Positions 1 through 8,358 of a DNA stretch of 28,782 nucleotides are shown here, piece after piece. The stretch is from Betaproteobacteria bacterium. Lineage in GTDB: Bacteria > Pseudomonadota > Gammaproteobacteria > Burkholderiales > SG8-39. The notes beneath the pieces were generated by a model. That model did not search any database. It was given only the letters and a program-made list of their open reading frames with translations, and was not told the DNA's origin. Each line of letters starts with the position of its first letter. The first letter of the stretch is position 1. Both the position numbers and the translations under genes were made by a program. Location of the stretch: assembly GCA_019237595.1 (NCBI GenBank), contig JAFAGU010000020.1, positions 1-28,782 on the forward strand, in the 5' to 3' direction.

Positions 1-1
1 C

Positions 2-391
2 TCCTACGTCGCGTGCGACGACGTGGGGAATATCATCAACCACCAGATCGTCGAGGGACAGATGCAGGGCGGCATCACCCAGGGCGCCGGCCACATCTTG
101 CTCGAGCAGGCGCTCTACGACGCCGGCGGGCAGCTCGTTACGGGAAGCTTCATGGACTACGCCATGCCGCGCGCCGGCCTGGTGGGCGGCCTGAGCGTCA
201 TCGACCACGCCGTCCCCACGGCCACGAACCCGCTCGGCGCCAAGGGCGTCGGCGAGGGCGGCGTGACCGGTTCCATGCCGGCGGTCATGAACGCGGTGAT
301 CGACGCGCTCGCGCAGGCGGGCGTGAGGCACTTCGATATGCCAGCGACGCCCCAGCGGCTCTGGCAGGCGCTGCGCAACGCGAGTCGCTGA
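2..391 (+). CDS. Molybdopterin-binding large subunit of a xanthine dehydrogenase/CoxL-family hydroxylase, 3' fragment
   Basis: Only the last ~129 residues are present; the gene enters from the left edge, already in frame at base 2. The fragment reads GQMQGGITQGAGHILLEQAL, then a MDYAMPRA segment, then GAKGVGEGGVTGSMPAVMNA. GQMQGGxxQG and GxKGVGEGG are hallmarks of the CoxL/XdhB molybdenum cytosine dinucleotide-binding subunit. The Glu of GVGEGG matches the general base that activates the Mo-bound water in this family. Such enzymes hydroxylate aldehydes, purines or N-heterocycles (or oxidise CO) with FAD and 2Fe-2S subunits. The substrate cannot be read from this fragment. The gene ends with TGA at 389-391 inside an 11-base palindrome-like CTGACGATCAG, and its last 107 bases lie antisense to the 3' end of the following regulator gene. 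Confidence 0.9.
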   Translation, partial: SYVACDDVGNIINHQIVEGQMQGGITQGAGHILLEQALYDAGGQLVTGSFMDYAMPRAGLVGGLSVIDHAVPTATNPLGAKGVGEGGVTGSMPAVMNAVIDALAQAGVRHFDMPATPQRLWQALRNASR

Positions 392-1229
392 CGATCAGCT
401 CGCGCAGCGCGCCGAGGGCGGCGGAGCGATGGCCTTCCCGCCATACAAGCTGTGTCCTCGCGTGCGCGATGTCGCGCGGCAGCGGGCGCACGTCGATGTT
501 TCGCTGCTCGACGAGCTCGAGCACCGAGCGCGGAACGATCGCGATACCCGAACCGGCGGCGGCGCACGCGACGATGGCGTGGTAGGAGCCGTATTCCATG
601 ACACGCTCGGGTGCCACCTTGGCGCGCGATAGCCAGGCCTCCAGCCGGCGGCGGTAGGAGCAACCCGTCGGGAACGCGAGCACCGGCGTGTGCGGGTGCT
701 CGTCGAGCGCGAAGCCGCGTGGCGTGACGAGGACCAGCTCCTCGGTGAAGACGTGCGCCATTGCGAGGCCCTCGGCGGTGAAGGGCTCGGCGACGAATGC
801 CGCTTCCAGCTCGCCCGACAGCACGCGCTCGACGAGCGCGCCGCTCGTGCCAGTGACGAGCTCCATCCGCACCTGCGGAAAGGCGCGGTGGTAGCGGGCG
901 AGGAGGGGCGGCAGCCGCGTGGCCGCGGTGCTTTCGAGCGAGCCGATGCGGAAGAGGCCTCGCGGTGCGCCGCCCCGGAGCGCCGATTCGGCTTCGCCCG
1001 AGAGCCGCAGCAGCCGCTCCGCATAGTCGAGGAGCACTCGGCCCTCGGCTGAAAGCACGAGGCGGCGGTTGCGGCGGTGGAAGAGCGCCGTGCCCAGGCG
1101 CGCCTCGAGCTGCTTCACCCGCGTGGTGACGTTCGACTGCACGCGGTGCAGGCGCGCCGCCGCGCTCGTGATGCCGCCGCAGTCGGCCACGGCCTTGAAG
1201 ATCTCGAGTTCTTGTATCGAGAACGACAT
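285..1229 (-). CDS. LysR-family transcriptional regulator
   Basis: 314 residues. The N-terminal winged helix-turn-helix (residues ~1-65: QELEIFKAVADCGGITSAAA, then QSNVTTRVKQLEARLGTALF) is typical of LysR regulators. An effector-binding fold follows (about 90-280), with a usual AAAGSGIAIVP segment near 224-233. It should bind the short region it shares with the divergent MFS gene (1230-1280) and control that gene and the nitronate monooxygenase. Residues after ~280 are Ala/Arg/Ser-rich and lie antisense to the coding end of the hydroxylase fragment, so the last ~35 residues are probably a read-through tail. A TGA in the next frame at 397-395 would end the protein at the usual family length. 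No Shine-Dalgarno site is visible; an AATAAT box ends 7 nt before the ATG. Confidence 0.93.
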   Translation of the reverse strand: MSFSIQELEIFKAVADCGGITSAAARLHRVQSNVTTRVKQLEARLGTALFHRRNRRLVLSAEGRVLLDYAERLLRLSGEAESALRGGAPRGLFRIGSLESTAATRLPPLLARYHRAFPQVRMELVTGTSGALVERVLSGELEAAFVAEPFTAEGLAMAHVFTEELVLVTPRGFALDEHPHTPVLAFPTGCSYRRRLEAWLSRAKVAPERVMEYGSYHAIVACAAAGSGIAIVPRSVLELVEQRNIDVRPLPRDIAHARTQLVWREGHRSAALGALRELIVSDSRCAAPARAAGASLAYRSASRPPARARRSPRS

Positions 1230-1280
1230 GTTCTCAATTATTCACTTTTCATGAAGGCATAGTCAACCTAGACTCGCCGC
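1230..1280. promoter_or_regulatory. Divergent, interlocked promoters with a LysR-type operator
   Basis: This 51-bp gap separates the LysR gene from the MFS gene. Leftward: TTGACT (1266-1261), 18 nt, then AATAAT (1242-1237), 7 nt before the LysR ATG. Rightward: TTTTCA (1246-1251), 17 nt, then TAGACT (1269-1274), 6 nt before the MFS ATG. The two promoters overlap. TTC-N9-GAA at 1241-1255 has the T-N11-A form of LysR operators and overlaps both, which would allow autorepression coupled to control of the transport operon. The boxes are read directly; their function is inferred. Confidence 0.6.
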
Positions 1281-2441
1281 ATGCGCTCTCCCGCTGCCGT
1301 GGCCTGGTCCGGATTTGCGGTCCTCGCCGTGGCGATGGGCATCGGTCGCTTCGCTTTCACGCCGCTCCTGCCCATGATGCAGGCCGATGCCGGCCTTTCG
1401 CTCGGCGAGGCGAGCGCCCTCGCGCTCGCGAACTACGGGGGCTATCTCGCCGGCGCGCTCTGGGCCGCGCGGCAGCGCGCGACCGGAGCGCTCGCGCTGC
1501 GCCTGGCGCTCGCGGCGATCGGTTTCTCGACGCTTGCGATGGCATGGGCGCACGAGTTCCCCGCATGGTTCGCGTGGCGCTTCGTCGCCGGCGTGGCGAG
1601 CGCGTGGGCGCTCGTGCACGTCTCGGCCTGGGCGCTCGCGCGCCTCGCCTCCGCTGGACGGCCGGCGTTGGCCGGGCTCGTCTACGCCGGCGTAGGCGGG
1701 GGCATCGTCTTCGCTGGGCTCGTCTGCCTCATCGCCATGGCGGGACACGCAGCCTCCCGTTGGACCTGGATGGCGCTCGGTATCGCCGCCCTGCTTGTCG
1801 CAGCCGGAACCTGGAAGGCCTTCAGCCCTTCGAACGAGGCACGGCAAACAACCCAAGCCCGCATCGCATGGGATCCGCCGCTCCCGAGGCTGATCGCGTG
1901 CTACGGCGCCCTCGGGCTCGGCTACATCATCCCGGCGACCTACCTTCCCGCGATGGCGCGCGAAGCGTTACGCGATCCGCTGGCTTTTGGCTGGACATGG
2001 CCGGCATTTGGCGCTGCAGCGGCCGCTTCCACGATCCTCGCCGGGGCGCTCTCGAGGAGAGTCGACCAACGCCGGCTGTGGGCGGGCGCCCACCTGGTGA
2101 TGGCGCTTGGAGTTGCCGCGCCGCTTTTCGTGCCGGGTCTGGCTGGAATTCTCATTGCCGCCGCGAGCGTGGGAGGCACGTTCATGATCGCCACCATGTC
2201 GGGCCTGCAGGCGGCGCGCACGGCGGCCGGCGCGCACGGCGCCCGGGCGATGGCCGCCATGACTTCGGCATTCGCCGCCGGGCAGATCGCGGGCCCGGCG
2301 CTCGTCGCCGCCTTGACCCGCTCGGGCGCCACGCTGGGCGCGGCGCTTGCGCTGTCCGCCGCGGCGCTCGCCTTGAGCGCCATGGTGCTTCTCCAAAAGG
2401 AACCTCCCCATGAACGAGCCGCCGCGCAAATCCCTCTCTGA
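1281..2441 (+). CDS. YbfB/YjiJ-type MFS transporter
   Basis: 386 residues, almost wholly hydrophobic, with about 11-12 membrane segments. The opening (WSGFAVLAVAMGIGRFAFTP, then LLPMM) is the signature of the YbfB/YjiJ branch of the major facilitator superfamily. A GGYLAGAL segment (about 54-61) and a central Arg/Gln-rich loop near 185-200 fit the usual two-bundle layout. It is an inner-membrane carrier of unknown substrate. The next gene starts inside it (32-bp overlap), so the two are translated as one unit. The divergent LysR gene is the likely regulator. A nitroalkane or nitronate substrate or product is conceivable from the neighbour but not shown by the sequence. The start is preceded by TAGACT-N6 rather than a ribosome-binding site. 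Confidence 0.9.
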   Translation: MRSPAAVAWSGFAVLAVAMGIGRFAFTPLLPMMQADAGLSLGEASALALANYGGYLAGALWAARQRATGALALRLALAAIGFSTLAMAWAHEFPAWFAWRFVAGVASAWALVHVSAWALARLASAGRPALAGLVYAGVGGGIVFAGLVCLIAMAGHAASRWTWMALGIAALLVAAGTWKAFSPSNEARQTTQARIAWDPPLPRLIACYGALGLGYIIPATYLPAMAREALRDPLAFGWTWPAFGAAAAASTILAGALSRRVDQRRLWAGAHLVMALGVAAPLFVPGLAGILIAAASVGGTFMIATMSGLQAARTAAGAHGARAMAAMTSAFAAGQIAGPALVAALTRSGATLGAALALSAAALALSAMVLLQKEPPHERAAAQIPL

Positions 2442-3471
2442 GCTCCTCGGAATCGAGCTCCCGATCGTTCAGGCGCCGATGGCCGGCGTGCAGGGAAGCG
2501 CGCTCGCCATCGCGGTCAGCAACGCGGGCGGGCTGGGCTCGCTGCCTTGCGCCATGCTCTCCATGGAAGGCCTGCGCAAGGAGCTCGAGTCGCTTCGCTC
2601 GGGCACGACGAGGCCCTATAACGTGAATTTCTTCTGCCACGCGCCGCCGCAGCCGAGCGAGGCGCGAGAGGCGGCATGGCGCCGGGTGCTCGCTCCCTAC
2701 TACCGCGAGTTCGGCGTCGACGAGAACTCGATTCCTTCCGGTCCCGGCCGCGCACCCTTTACCGGGGAAGCCGCCGATGTGGTCGAGCCCTTCCGCCCGG
2801 CAGTGATGAGCTTTCACTTCGGGCTGCCTGCGCCGGAGCTCCTCGCCCGCGTGAAGGGTTGGGGGACGAAGGTATTCTCGTCCGCCACCACGGTCGAGGA
2901 GGCCCGATGGCTGGAGGCGCACGGCGTCGACGCGGTGATCGCCCAGGGCGTCGAGGCTGGCGGCCATCGCGGCATGTTCCTGACCGACGACGTAGCGACG
3001 CAGATCGGCACGTTCGCGCTGCTGCCGCAAGTCGTCTCGGCGGTGCGCGTGCCGGTCATTGCCGCCGGCGGAATCGCCGACGCGCGCGGCGTGCGCGCGG
3101 CGCTCGCGCTCGGCGCGGCGGGCGTCCAGGTTGGCACGGCCTACCTGCTGTGCCCGGAGGCGACGACGAGTGCCATGCACCGGGCCGCCTTGAGGAGCGA
3201 TCGATCCCGTGTCACCGCACTCACGAACGTCTTCACCGGCCGGCCGTCGCGCGGCATCGTGAACCGGATGGTCCGCGAGGTGGGGCCGCTCAGCACGGCG
3301 GCGCCGGAGTTTCCGTTGGCCACGGCCGGCGTGGCGCCGCTGCGGGCCGCGGCGGAGGCCAAGGGCTCGGGCGACTTCTCGCCGCTGTGGTCCGGGCAGA
3401 ATGCGACAGGCTGTCGTGAAATCCCGGCGGCTCAGCTGACACGGGAGCTGGGGCAGGCCGCCGGCAAATAG
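2410..3471 (+). CDS. Nitronate monooxygenase (2-nitropropane dioxygenase family)
   Basis: 353 residues forming an FMN-binding TIM barrel. The ordered family motifs are visible: QAPMAGV at about 21-27, SFHFGLP near 137-143, then DAVIAQGVEAGGHRG near 175-189, where the His is the usual catalytic base, and IAAGGIADARG followed by GAAGVQVGTAYLLCPE, which bind the FMN phosphate. Class I members oxidise alkyl nitronates such as propionate 3-nitronate with O2, detoxifying nitro compounds. Substrate preference cannot be read here. The start lies 32 bp inside the MFS gene and has AAGGAA 8 nt upstream. The length is normal. It probably shares regulation with the MFS carrier through the LysR protein. 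Confidence 0.93.
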   Translation: MNEPPRKSLSELLGIELPIVQAPMAGVQGSALAIAVSNAGGLGSLPCAMLSMEGLRKELESLRSGTTRPYNVNFFCHAPPQPSEAREAAWRRVLAPYYREFGVDENSIPSGPGRAPFTGEAADVVEPFRPAVMSFHFGLPAPELLARVKGWGTKVFSSATTVEEARWLEAHGVDAVIAQGVEAGGHRGMFLTDDVATQIGTFALLPQVVSAVRVPVIAAGGIADARGVRAALALGAAGVQVGTAYLLCPEATTSAMHRAALRSDRSRVTALTNVFTGRPSRGIVNRMVREVGPLSTAAPEFPLATAGVAPLRAAAEAKGSGDFSPLWSGQNATGCREIPAAQLTRELGQAAGK

Positions 3472-3533
3472 CTCTTCCGGACCAGAGCGCGCCGTTACGT
3501 CGCCGGCCTGCGGTCGGGTCTACTGGCGGTCCG

Positions 3534-5504
3534 ATGTGCGGCATCGCAGGCTTCCTTGCGCTGTCGGGCGCGTTCGCGCCCGTTCCCGCCCCCGCGCGCG
3601 TGCTGGGTGCGATGGCGGACGCGCTGGCGCACCGGGGGCCCGACGACCGGGGCATCCATGTCAATGGGCCGGCGGGGCTCGCGCACCGGCGGCTGTCGAT
3701 CGTCGATCTCTCGAGCGCCGGTCACCAGCCGTTCGCGAGCAGCGACGGCAGCGTGGTGGTGAGCTTCAACGGCGAGATCTTCAATTACCTGGAGCTCCGC
3801 CGCGAGCTCGAGGGCCGCGGCCACGTATTCCGCAGCCACTCCGACACGGAGACGATCGTCGAGGCCTACCGGGCGAGCGGGCCTGCGTGCGTGGAATCCT
3901 TCAACGGCGACTTTGCGTACGCGCTCTGGGATTCGCGCGCGCGTCGACTGGTCCTCGCACGCGACCGGATGGGCGTGCGGCCGCTTTACTACGCCATGGC
4001 GGGCGGCGCCCTCGTGTTTGCCTCGGAAGTGAAGGCGATCCTCGAGTACCCCGGCATGCGGGCCGAGCTCGATCCCGTGGCGCTCGACCAGACTTTCACT
4101 TTCTGGTTTCCACTCGCGCCTCGTACGCCGTGGAAGGGAATCCTCGAGCTGCCGCCGGGCCACCAGCTCGTGGCCGAGGGCGGGCGAGTGCGCGTGGAGC
4201 GCTATTGGTCGCTCGCCTTCCCTGAGCGCAGCGAGGCGCGCGCCGACTCGCGCAGCGAGGGCGAGATCGCCGAAGCGCTCGAGGCGCTGCTGGAGGACGC
4301 GACGCGGATTCGCCTGCGCGCCGACGTCCCCGTCGGCGCCTATCTCTCGGGCGGCTTCGACTCTTCGGCGACCACGGCGCTCGCGAAGCGGGTCGGCGCA
4401 GGACGTCTGCGGACCTTTTCGGTCGGTTTCGAGAGCGCCGAGTTCGACGAATCCGCGTACCAGCGCGAGGTCGTGGACGCCCTCGGCACCGAGCACACGG
4501 CGCTCGCCTGCAGGCGCGAGCACATCGGCGCTTGCTTTCCGGAGGTCGTGCGCCATGCCGAGCGCCCGATGTTGCGCACGGCGCCCGCGCCGCTCTTTCT
4601 CCTCGCGCGCGAGGTGCGCGCGAGCGGCTTCAAGGTGGTGGTCACCGGCGAAGGCGCGGACGAGGTCTTCGGCGGCTACGACGTCTTCAAGGAAGCGAAG
4701 GTGCGGCGCTTCTGGGCGCGCCAACCGACCTCCGCCTGGCGTCCCGCGCTCCTGCGCAGGCTCTACCCGTACCTCGCGGGGGTGCAGGCGCAATCCCTCG
4801 AGTACCTGCGGGCATTCTTCCGCACGGGGCTCGAGCGCGCGGGCGACCCCCTCTTCTCGCACCTCCCGCGCTTCGAGCTCACCCGGCGCGCTCGCCGCTT
4901 CTACTCGCCGGAGCTGCAGGCGAGCCTGGCCGGCTACGACGCGATGGAGGAGCTGCGCACGGCGCTGCCCGCCGAGTTCTCGCGCTGGCATCCGCTCTCG
5001 CAGGCCCAGTACCTCGAGTCTGCGTACCTCCTGCCCGGCTACATCCTCGCCGCGCAAGGCGATCGGGTGGCAATGGCGCATGCCGTCGAGGGGCGCTTCC
5101 CGTTCCTCGACCATCGCGTCGTCGAGTTCGCCGCACGTATCCCGCCGCGGTTGAAGCTGAAGGGGCTGCGCGAGAAGCACATCCTGCGCCGCGCGCTGGG
5201 CCGGCACCTGCCTGCGTCGATTGGCGAGCGGCCGAAGCAGCCCTACCGCGCCCCGGACAGCGAGAGCTTCGCGCAAGCGCCCTACGTGGAAGAGCTCTTC
5301 TCGGCAAGGGCGATCTCGGAAGCGGGCTTCTTCTCGGCCGCCGCGGCGGCGAAGCTCCGCGCCAAGTGCCGCGCCAGTGGTCCCATCGGCGTAGGCGACA
5401 ACATGGCTTTCGTCGGCATTCTGTCGACGCAGCTGCTCCATTCGCAGTACGTGCAGGGGGCTCTCTCTGGCCGCGCCGAGCGCGCCGCGGCGGCGCTGGT
5501 CTGA
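3534..5504 (+). CDS. asnB: Asparagine-synthetase-like glutamine amidotransferase (AsnB family)
   Basis: 656 residues. The start is fixed by MCGIAGF: Cys2 becomes the N-terminal nucleophile of the class II glutaminase domain (1 to ~210), with FNGEIFNY and SDTETIVEAY also present. The synthetase domain holds the pyrophosphatase loop SGGFDSS at 272-278 and GEGADEVFGGY near 376-386. The family adenylates a carboxylate and converts it to an amide with ammonia from glutamine. Members outside primary metabolism amidate sugars, lipids or carrier-bound acids. As first gene of a five-gene unit with a carrier protein, an acyl ligase and a NadE-like protein, this copy is more likely biosynthetic than a housekeeping asparagine synthetase. 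The 62 bp upstream show no ribosome-binding site; TCTACT lies 9 nt before the ATG. Confidence 0.92.
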   Translation: MCGIAGFLALSGAFAPVPAPARVLGAMADALAHRGPDDRGIHVNGPAGLAHRRLSIVDLSSAGHQPFASSDGSVVVSFNGEIFNYLELRRELEGRGHVFRSHSDTETIVEAYRASGPACVESFNGDFAYALWDSRARRLVLARDRMGVRPLYYAMAGGALVFASEVKAILEYPGMRAELDPVALDQTFTFWFPLAPRTPWKGILELPPGHQLVAEGGRVRVERYWSLAFPERSEARADSRSEGEIAEALEALLEDATRIRLRADVPVGAYLSGGFDSSATTALAKRVGAGRLRTFSVGFESAEFDESAYQREVVDALGTEHTALACRREHIGACFPEVVRHAERPMLRTAPAPLFLLAREVRASGFKVVVTGEGADEVFGGYDVFKEAKVRRFWARQPTSAWRPALLRRLYPYLAGVQAQSLEYLRAFFRTGLERAGDPLFSHLPRFELTRRARRFYSPELQASLAGYDAMEELRTALPAEFSRWHPLSQAQYLESAYLLPGYILAAQGDRVAMAHAVEGRFPFLDHRVVEFAARIPPRLKLKGLREKHILRRALGRHLPASIGERPKQPYRAPDSESFAQAPYVEELFSARAISEAGFFSAAAAAKLRAKCRASGPIGVGDNMAFVGILSTQLLHSQYVQGALSGRAERAAAALV

Positions 5505-5515
5505 AAGGGACTGCG

Positions 5516-5857
5516 ATGGGGTCCACCACTGTCACAGAAGACAGCTATCTTCAACCACCGGTCCAACAGCCCCCTACGGAAATGCACCACGACATCAGCG
5601 GCGCCTTGAAGCGCTTCATCGGCGAGAATTTCATGTTCCGCGACGAGGCGGAATCGCTCGCCGACGATACGTCGTTCCTCGACGCAGGGATCATCGATTC
5701 CACCGGCGTCCTCGAGCTCGTCTGCTTCCTCGAGAACAGCTTCGGCATCGAGGTGACCGACGAGGAGATGCTGCCGCAGAACCTCGACTCCATCCGCGCG
5801 ATCACGGCGTACGTCGGCCGCAAGCTCGCGGCGCTCCCGCAGCTCGCGGCCGCCTAG
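5516..5857 (+). CDS. Acyl/aminoacyl carrier protein (phosphopantetheine-binding)
   Basis: 113 residues. A Gln/Pro-rich, probably flexible N-terminal stretch (about 1-25) precedes a four-helix carrier domain. The prosthetic-group site is IIDSTGVLEL with Ser62; DST replaces the more usual DSL. An acidic surface (EVTDEEMLPQN, 79-89) follows, as in carrier proteins that dock on partner enzymes. AAAGGGA lies just upstream and the gap from the amidotransferase gene is 11 bp. The extra N-terminus and the divergent site argue against the fatty-acid AcpP. It is likely the dedicated carrier for the acid activated by the ligase encoded immediately downstream. No phosphopantetheinyl transferase is visible in the window, so a host enzyme elsewhere would have to activate it. 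Confidence 0.9.
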   Translation: MGSTTVTEDSYLQPPVQQPPTEMHHDISGALKRFIGENFMFRDEAESLADDTSFLDAGIIDSTGVLELVCFLENSFGIEVTDEEMLPQNLDSIRAITAYVGRKLAALPQLAAA

Positions 5858-5875
5858 GCCGGCGGGGAGGGGGAA

Positions 5876-7390
5876 ATGAGGGTCGAAGGCTTCCTCCACG
5901 GAAGCGCGGCGCGCTTTCCGGACAAGACGGCGATCGTCTGCGGCGAGCGGCGCATCGCGTACCGCGAGCTGGCGGCAGGGGCGCGCGGCCTGGCGGCCCA
6001 GCTCCGCCGGCGGGGCGTGGCGCGCGGCGATCGCGTCGTCATCCTGCTGGAGAATTCGCCGGAGACCGTCATCGCGCTCTTCGGTGCACTCGAGGCGGGC
6101 GCCGTGTTCAGCGTGGTCAATCCCGGGACGAAGCTCGACAAGCTCGCCTACATCCTGAACAACTGCGGCGCGCGGGCGGTGATCACGGAGCCCAGGCTTG
6201 CCGCCATGGCGGCCGAGGCCGCGAAGAGCGCGCCTTCGGTGGCCTTCACGCTCGTAACGCCGTTTGCCTTTGCCGCCGAAGACGGCCAGCAAGACGACGC
6301 GCCTCCCGCCGGCATCGACCTCGATCTCGCCATGATCGTCTACACCTCGGGATCCACCGGGTTCCCGAAGGGCGTGATGATGACCCACCAGAACGTGGTC
6401 GCCGCGGCGAGCTCGATCACGAGCTACCTCGAGAGCGCGCCCGAGGACGTCGTGCTTTCCGTCCTGCCCCTCGCGTTCGACTACGGCCTCTATCAGGCGC
6501 TCATGTGCGCGAAGGTCGGCGCGACCCTGGTGCTGGAGAAGTCCTTTACCTATCCCGCCGTCCTGCTCGAGAAGCTGAAGAGCGAGCGCATCACCGGACT
6601 GCCGCTCGTCCCGACGATCGCCGCGGTGCTGCTGCAGATGAAGGACCTCGTCCCCGGCGCGTTCCCCGCGCTTCGCTACATCACGAACACCGCCGCGGCG
6701 CTTCCTCCGGCGCACATCGCGCGGCTCCAGGAGCTTTTCCCGGCGACGCGCATCTTCTCGATGTACGGCCTCACCGAATGCAAGCGCTGCACCTACCTGC
6801 CGCCGGAGCAGCTCGCCGCTCGCCCCGGCTCGGTCGGGATCGCGATTCCGGGCACCGAGGCCTACGTGGTGGACGACGCCGGGCGGCGCGTCGCCGCGGG
6901 CGTCGTCGGCGAGCTCGTGATCCGCGGGGCGCACGTCATGAAGGGCTACTGGGGCGACCCGCAGGCGACCGAGCACGCGCTCAAGCCCGGGCCGTTTCCC
7001 TGGGAGAAGGTGCTGCACACGGGCGACCTCTTCAAGGCCGACGAAGAGGGCTTCCTGTACTTCGTTGGGCGCAAGGACGACATCATCAAGAGCCGCGGCG
7101 AGAAGGTCGCGCCGAAGGAAGTCGAGAACGTGCTCTACGAGCTTCGCGGCGTGCGCGAGGCGGCGGTGATCGGCGTGCCCGACCCGCTGCTCGGCATGGC
7201 GGTGAAGGCGGTCCTCGCCCTCGAGCCGGGCTTCTCCCTGACTGCGCGCGAGGTGATCCGCCACTGCCAGCAGCGGCTGGAGGAATTCATGGTTCCGAAG
7301 CACGTCGAGTTCCGCGACGCCCTTCCCAAGTCGCACAACGGCAAGATCAGCCGCAGCCAGGTGGCGATGACGCAGGCGGCGCTGCCATGA
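5876..7390 (+). CDS. Acyl-AMP ligase (ANL superfamily; acyl/amino-acid:carrier protein ligase)
   Basis: 504 residues, the usual size for a stand-alone adenylating enzyme. Visible core motifs are the phosphate loop VYTSGSTGFPKGVMMTH (about 155-171), MYGLTE (~296), HTGDLF (~382), GRKDDIIKSRGEKV (about 398-411) and the C-terminal catalytic lysine in NGKISR (Lys490). The family adenylates a carboxylic acid and passes it to CoA or to a carrier-protein thiol. With the carrier gene directly upstream, loading of that carrier is the simplest reading. It resembles ligases found beside exosortase-type and exopolysaccharide loci, but none of those partners is in the window. A GGGAGGGGG ribosome-binding site precedes the ATG. 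The stop overlaps the next start (ATGA), showing translational coupling. Confidence 0.92.
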   Translation: MRVEGFLHGSAARFPDKTAIVCGERRIAYRELAAGARGLAAQLRRRGVARGDRVVILLENSPETVIALFGALEAGAVFSVVNPGTKLDKLAYILNNCGARAVITEPRLAAMAAEAAKSAPSVAFTLVTPFAFAAEDGQQDDAPPAGIDLDLAMIVYTSGSTGFPKGVMMTHQNVVAAASSITSYLESAPEDVVLSVLPLAFDYGLYQALMCAKVGATLVLEKSFTYPAVLLEKLKSERITGLPLVPTIAAVLLQMKDLVPGAFPALRYITNTAAALPPAHIARLQELFPATRIFSMYGLTECKRCTYLPPEQLAARPGSVGIAIPGTEAYVVDDAGRRVAAGVVGELVIRGAHVMKGYWGDPQATEHALKPGPFPWEKVLHTGDLFKADEEGFLYFVGRKDDIIKSRGEKVAPKEVENVLYELRGVREAAVIGVPDPLLGMAVKAVLALEPGFSLTAREVIRHCQQRLEEFMVPKHVEFRDALPKSHNGKISRSQVAMTQAALP

Positions 7391-8358
7391 GCGCCGCGTT
7401 TTCGCAGCGCCACCTCGAGATCGATGCGGCGGCAGAGTGCGAGCGCATCGCCGCGACGCTGCGCCGCCAGCTTCTCAAGGACCTGAACCGCCGCGGCGCC
7501 GTGCTCGGCCTCTCGGGCGGCGTCGACTCGAGCGTCGTGGCGGCGCTCTGCGTGCGCGCGCTCGGCCCGAACAAGGTGTTCGGCATCATGATGCCCGAGC
7601 AGGACAACGACCCGGAGAGCCTGCGCCTCGGGCGAGAAGTCGCTGCGTGGCTGCGAATCGAGCACGTCGTCGAGGACATCACGCCCATCCTCGCCGGCGC
7701 CGGCTGCTACCGGCGGCGCGACGAGTTCATCCGGCGCCTCTTCCCGGAATACGGGCCGGGCTGGCGCTCCAAGATCGTCTCGCGGAAACCGCAGGCCGGC
7801 GGCTACAACCTTTCGTACCTCGTCGTCCAATCGCCCTCGGGCGAGACGAGGGAGGCGCGCATGCCGATCGACGTCTACCTCGGCATCGTCGCCGCGACCA
7901 ACATGAAGCAGCGCACGAGGAAGCAGATCGAGTACTACCACGCCGACCGCCTCAACTACGCGGTGGCCGGGACGCCGAACCGCCTGGAATACGACCAGGG
8001 CTTCTTCGTGAAGAACGGCGACGGCTCGGCGGACGTGAAGCCGATCGCGCACCTCTACAAGTCGCAGGTCTACCAGCTCGCCGCGTGGCTAGGCGTGCCC
8101 GAGGAGATCTGCCGCCGCACGCCCACGACCGACACGTATTCCCTGTCGCAGACGCAGGAGGAGTTCTACTTCGGCCTGCCGCTCGCGAAGCTCGATCTGT
8201 GCGTCTACGCGCTCGACCACGGCGTAAGCGCCGAGGAAGCGGCGTCCGCCGTCGGCCTCAGCCCGGAGCAGGTCGACGCCGTGTACCGCGACATCGCCGG
8301 GAAGCGCCGCACGACGCGATACCAGCACCAGGCGCCGATGCTGGTCGAGCGCCCCTGA
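7387..8358 (+). CDS. NAD-synthetase-like ATP-dependent amidating enzyme, divergent
   Basis: 323 residues without a glutaminase domain. The ATP-pyrophosphatase loop LSGGVDSS sits at 42-49. The NAD-synthetase core is recognisable in AGTPNRLEYDQGFF (about 194-207) and KNGDGSADVKPIAHLYKSQV (about 209-228). Two things are unusual. First, the segment from ~105 to ~170 is about 40 residues longer than in typical ammonia-dependent NadE. Second, the C-terminus reads RTTRYQHQAP where the family normally has a short HKR-type tail. NadE converts nicotinate-adenine dinucleotide to NAD through an adenylated carboxylate and ammonia. In this operon it could amidate a different acid, perhaps with ammonia from the AsnB-like protein. 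It starts in an ATGA overlap with the ligase gene and ends in a TGATG overlap with the next gene. Confidence 0.85.
   Translation: MSAAFSQRHLEIDAAAECERIAATLRRQLLKDLNRRGAVLGLSGGVDSSVVAALCVRALGPNKVFGIMMPEQDNDPESLRLGREVAAWLRIEHVVEDITPILAGAGCYRRRDEFIRRLFPEYGPGWRSKIVSRKPQAGGYNLSYLVVQSPSGETREARMPIDVYLGIVAATNMKQRTRKQIEYYHADRLNYAVAGTPNRLEYDQGFFVKNGDGSADVKPIAHLYKSQVYQLAAWLGVPEEICRRTPTTDTYSLSQTQEEFYFGLPLAKLDLCVYALDHGVSAEEAASAVGLSPEQVDAVYRDIAGKRRTTRYQHQAPMLVERP

Noticed and set aside
3495..5441. Long open frame on the minus strand opposite the AsnB-like gene
   Set aside because: Its translation is Arg/Glu/Ala-rich without any family motif, and the plus strand encodes an intact, motif-complete enzyme. 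Long antisense frames are expected at this GC content; the same applies opposite the ligase (5282-7336) and SelO (16748-18436).
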